DNA of 9,936 nucleotides from contig JADGQG010000061.1 of NCBI GenBank assembly GCA_017882025.1, forward strand, positions 1-9,936, given 5' to 3'. The translations under genes and the position numbers were made by a program. This document shows, piece by piece, positions 6,790-9,936 of this stretch. Position 1 is the first letter of the stretch. The number at the start of each line of letters is the position of its first letter. Below the pieces are notes generated by a model. It was not told the origin of the DNA, made no database searches, and worked only from the letters and a program-made list of their open reading frames with translations. Source of the DNA: Chloroflexota bacterium. Lineage in GTDB: Bacteria; Chloroflexota; Limnocylindria; Limnocylindrales; CSP1-4.

Positions 6790-7490
6790 GCAAGGAACGT
6801 CGGCTCACCCCTCCGACGATGATCGCCGGGCCGACGCGCGATGCCGGCGAGCCGGCCGTGCCCGACGGCCCGATCGACCCGCGTGCCGTCCGGGTCGGGG
6901 TCGCCGCGTCTTCGAGACTCGAGGGTGACCCGGCGATCACGCTGTCGCCGGCGCCCGATCCGGCGATCCGATTGCCCCAGGATGGGGTCGCGAGTCCCGA
7001 TCTCCCGCTCATCGACGGCGTCGCGACGGCGGTCATCCTCGAGCGGTTCGGCGACATCCGTGCCCGCCTCATCGAGCCGGCTGACGCCGGCTCCACGGGA
7101 CCGGCCGTTCGGACCAATCTCCTGCTGGGCCCGGTTCGTATCGACCGCGCCCACGGGACGCGCCTCCGCGAGGTGGTCGTGGACGGGTGGCGGATCGAGG
7201 TGGAGCTGGAGTTCGAGCGCCGCGCCGTCTTCCGCGAGCGGGCGCGCCGCGGTGCCGGTACGGCGTCGCTGGGTGGGCCAGTCGAGGTCCGGGCGATCAT
7301 CCCGGGTCGCGTCGTGGCCGTCTCGGTGGCCACGGGTGACAGCGTCGAGGCCGGCCAGCAGGTCCTCGTCGTCGAGGCGATGAAGATGCAGAACGAGCTT
7401 CGGGCGCCCCGCGAGGGCTCCGTGGAGCGCGTCGGGGTTGCCGTTGGCGATACGATCGAGGTCGGCGATCTCCTGATCGTGATCCATTGA
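6786..7490 (+). CDS. Biotin carboxyl carrier protein with BT-like N-terminal domain
   Basis: The 234-residue protein ends in a biotinyl domain (about 165-234) with E197-A-M-K200-M, where K200 is the lysine biotinylated by BirA, and a mirrored second half (GSVERVGVAVGDTIEVGDLL). Residues 1-75 are Pro/Asp/Arg-rich and probably flexible. Residues about 85-155 (ERFGDIRARL..., REVVVDGWRIEVELE) look like the beta-barrel BT domain that in propionyl-CoA carboxylase alpha joins biotin carboxylase to the carboxyltransferase. Thus this gene plus the preceding one together equal one fused alpha chain, split at the BT boundary. The ATG at 6786 overlaps the upstream stop by 4 nt (ATGA), implying translational coupling; there is only a weak GGTGG upstream. 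The frame is open further upstream to 6543, but that region encodes the biotin carboxylase in another frame. Eleven bases separate it from the mutase gene. Confidence 0.88.
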   Translation: MSKERRLTPPTMIAGPTRDAGEPAVPDGPIDPRAVRVGVAASSRLEGDPAITLSPAPDPAIRLPQDGVASPDLPLIDGVATAVILERFGDIRARLIEPADAGSTGPAVRTNLLLGPVRIDRAHGTRLREVVVDGWRIEVELEFERRAVFRERARRGAGTASLGGPVEVRAIIPGRVVAVSVATGDSVEAGQQVLVVEAMKMQNELRAPREGSVERVGVAVGDTIEVGDLLIVIH

Positions 7491-7501
7491 GCGGAGCATC
7501 C

Positions 7502-9190
<1,689 letters not shown>

Positions 9191-9260
9191 TGGTGAGTAG
9201 GGACGAAGCGGGCAGCGTCATCGGTCGCGGGTCCCTTCCGGGGCCGGCGGCACACGATCC

Positions 9261-9267
9261 GGAGGAA
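9261..9267 (+). promoter_or_regulatory. Shine-Dalgarno fixing the epimerase start
   Basis: GGAGGAA lies 6 nt before the ATG at 9274, a near-ideal ribosome site. It favours this start over the in-frame ATG at 9190, which overlaps the mutase TGA as TGATG but has only a weak GGTGA-like sequence upstream. Confidence 0.75.
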
Positions 9268-9273
9268 CCCCCG

Positions 9274-9771
9274 ATGTCCGAGCCGCTCGGCGGCCTCCTG
9301 TCGACCATCCACCACGTCGGCCGTATTCACCACGTCGCGGTCGTCGTCCGCGAGATGAACGCGGCGCTGGGCTTCTACCGGGACATCCTGGGGCTCGCGC
9401 CCGGACCGGTGGTCCCCATCCCGATGGATCGCGTCAACATCGCCTTCCTCCCCGTCGGGGAGGTCAGGATCGAGCTGGTCGAGCCGACCGACACCACGAC
9501 CGGCGTCGCCCGCTTCCTCACGACCCGCGGTGAGGGCTTCCACCATGTCTGCTTCGAGGTCGCGGACATCTCCGCGACCCTGACCCGGTTGGCAGTCGAC
9601 GGCGTGGAGCTCATCGATACGGCGCCGCGCGCCGGCGCCGAGGGGCCCGTCGCCTTTCTCCACCCGCGGAGCTGCCACGGCGTCCTCGTAGAGCTGATCG
9701 AAGCGCCCGGCGGGCCGGCCTGGGCCTCGCTCTTTCCGGCGGGATTCCGGGCGCCCGGCGCGGCCGGCTGA
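9274..9771 (+). CDS. mce: Methylmalonyl-CoA epimerase (VOC/glyoxalase fold)
   Basis: This 165-residue protein belongs to the vicinal-oxygen-chelate family. It racemises the alpha-carbon of methylmalonyl-CoA, linking the S isomer made by the carboxylase to the R isomer used by the mutase. The four expected metal ligands are visible: H20 in IHHVAVVV, E67 in VRIELVEP, H90/H91 in FHHVCFEV and E140 in VLVELIE. Propionibacterium epimerase has Gln at the second position, while many bacterial homologues have Glu as here. Other marks are the two betaalphabetabetabeta modules, LGFYRDILGL, and H-P-R-S-C-H-G-V-L near the end. Its place, 83 bp after the mutase and last in the operon, makes methylmalonyl-CoA the natural substrate rather than methylglyoxal. 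An upstream ATG (9190) would add 28 residues without domain character. The N-terminus repeats IHHVG/IHHVA. Confidence 0.92.
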   Translation: MSEPLGGLLSTIHHVGRIHHVAVVVREMNAALGFYRDILGLAPGPVVPIPMDRVNIAFLPVGEVRIELVEPTDTTTGVARFLTTRGEGFHHVCFEVADISATLTRLAVDGVELIDTAPRAGAEGPVAFLHPRSCHGVLVELIEAPGGPAWASLFPAGFRAPGAAG

Positions 9772-9774
9772 CGG

Positions 9775-9936
9775 TCAGTCGCCGACGCCCGCCTGCGCCT
9801 CGGCGAAGAAGATCAGGTCGAGATCGCCCGCCGAGCGGCCCGAGGCGGTAGACGGGGGAGCCACGAGCGTGGAAACGCGGCGACGCGTTTCGGAGCGAGC
9901 ACTGGGCGGTCCTGATCGGCTGAGCTGGTTTCTCTC
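9775..9936 (-). CDS. Possible 3' end of a minus-strand gene, product unknown
   Basis: Read on the minus strand, a frame is open from the window edge (9936) to TGA at 9777-9775. The final 30 or so codons have strong G/C third positions and encode GDLDLIFFAEAQAGVGD at the C-terminus. The more upstream codons show weaker third-position bias and run through a hairpin (9872-9891), so the true coding part may be shorter, or there may be no gene. Its stop would lie 3 bp from the epimerase stop, a convergent pair. I do not recognise the product. Confidence 0.3.
   Translation of the reverse strand, partial: ERNQLSRSGPPSARSETRRRVSTLVAPPSTASGRSAGDLDLIFFAEAQAGVGD
9872..9891. repeat. Perfect hairpin with GCGA tetraloop downstream of the epimerase gene
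   Basis: GAAACGCG (9872-9879), GCGA, CGCGTTTC (9884-9891) form an 8-bp perfect stem with a GNRA-type loop. A second small inverted repeat, CCACG-AG-CGTGG (9861-9872), abuts it. There is no T-run on either side, so terminator function is doubtful. It may be a dispersed palindromic element, part of an RNA, or chance within the possible minus-strand frame. Confidence 0.45.

Noticed and set aside
7487..7501. A TTG start for the mutase overlapping the carrier stop
   Set aside because: The ATG at 7502 has GGAG at suitable spacing; the extra five residues add nothing recognisable.
9191..9273. A leader RNA or riboswitch in the 83-bp gap before the epimerase gene
   Set aside because: Only a weak GGGAC/GTCCC pairing is visible, with no recognisable B12-box or other riboswitch core.

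Overview
The window is a very GC-rich chromosomal segment with strong G/C bias at third codon positions and frequent GTG/TTG starts (parA and the two carboxylase genes start with GTG, parB with TTG). The gene content and the style of several proteins (split biotin-dependent carboxylase, stand-alone methylmalonyl-CoA mutase large chain, chromosomal Soj/Spo0J-type ParAB) suggest a Chloroflexota-like or actinobacterium-like organism. That placement is inference; there is no rRNA or other taxonomic marker here.

Layout. Positions 4-831 (+) hold a UbiA-family membrane prenyltransferase. Positions 960-1400 (+) encode a small secreted protein of unknown function with a two-copy NHGA-V-A motif. A 10-bp hairpin at 1457-1479 lies between this gene and parB, which converge, and could terminate both. 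On the minus strand, parA (3301 to 2528) and parB (2541 to 1555) overlap by 14 bp. The 232-bp divergent gap 3302-3533 contains an inverted pair of DnaA-box-like sites. From 3534 to 9771 (+) there is a five-gene run: carboxyltransferase subunit, biotin carboxylase, biotin carboxyl carrier protein, methylmalonyl-CoA mutase large subunit and methylmalonyl-CoA epimerase. The last about 160 bp may hold the 3' end of a minus-strand gene and contain a perfect hairpin.

How the genes work together. The five-gene cluster encodes the path propionyl-CoA -> (S)-methylmalonyl-CoA (biotin-dependent carboxylase in three polypeptides) -> (R)-methylmalonyl-CoA (epimerase) -> succinyl-CoA (B12 mutase). It feeds propionyl-CoA from odd-chain fatty acids, branched amino acids, cholesterol-like substrates or propionate into the TCA cycle; in principle it can also run in reverse or within a 3-hydroxypropionate-type cycle. 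The one missing enzyme part is the B12-binding domain of the mutase, which must be encoded elsewhere. Residues diagnostic for substrate choice (D410 of the carboxyltransferase; Y92 and R210 of the mutase) support propionyl-CoA and methylmalonyl-CoA respectively.

I see no clearly undescribed multi-gene system, CRISPR array, tRNA, rRNA or complete mobile element. The points most worth a second look are the DnaA-box pair beside parAB (possible origin-proximal or DnaA-controlled locus), the 18-bp palindrome inside the carboxylase operon, the ParB N-terminus without the usual ParA-stimulating motif, and the carboxylase alpha chain split at the edge of its BT domain.
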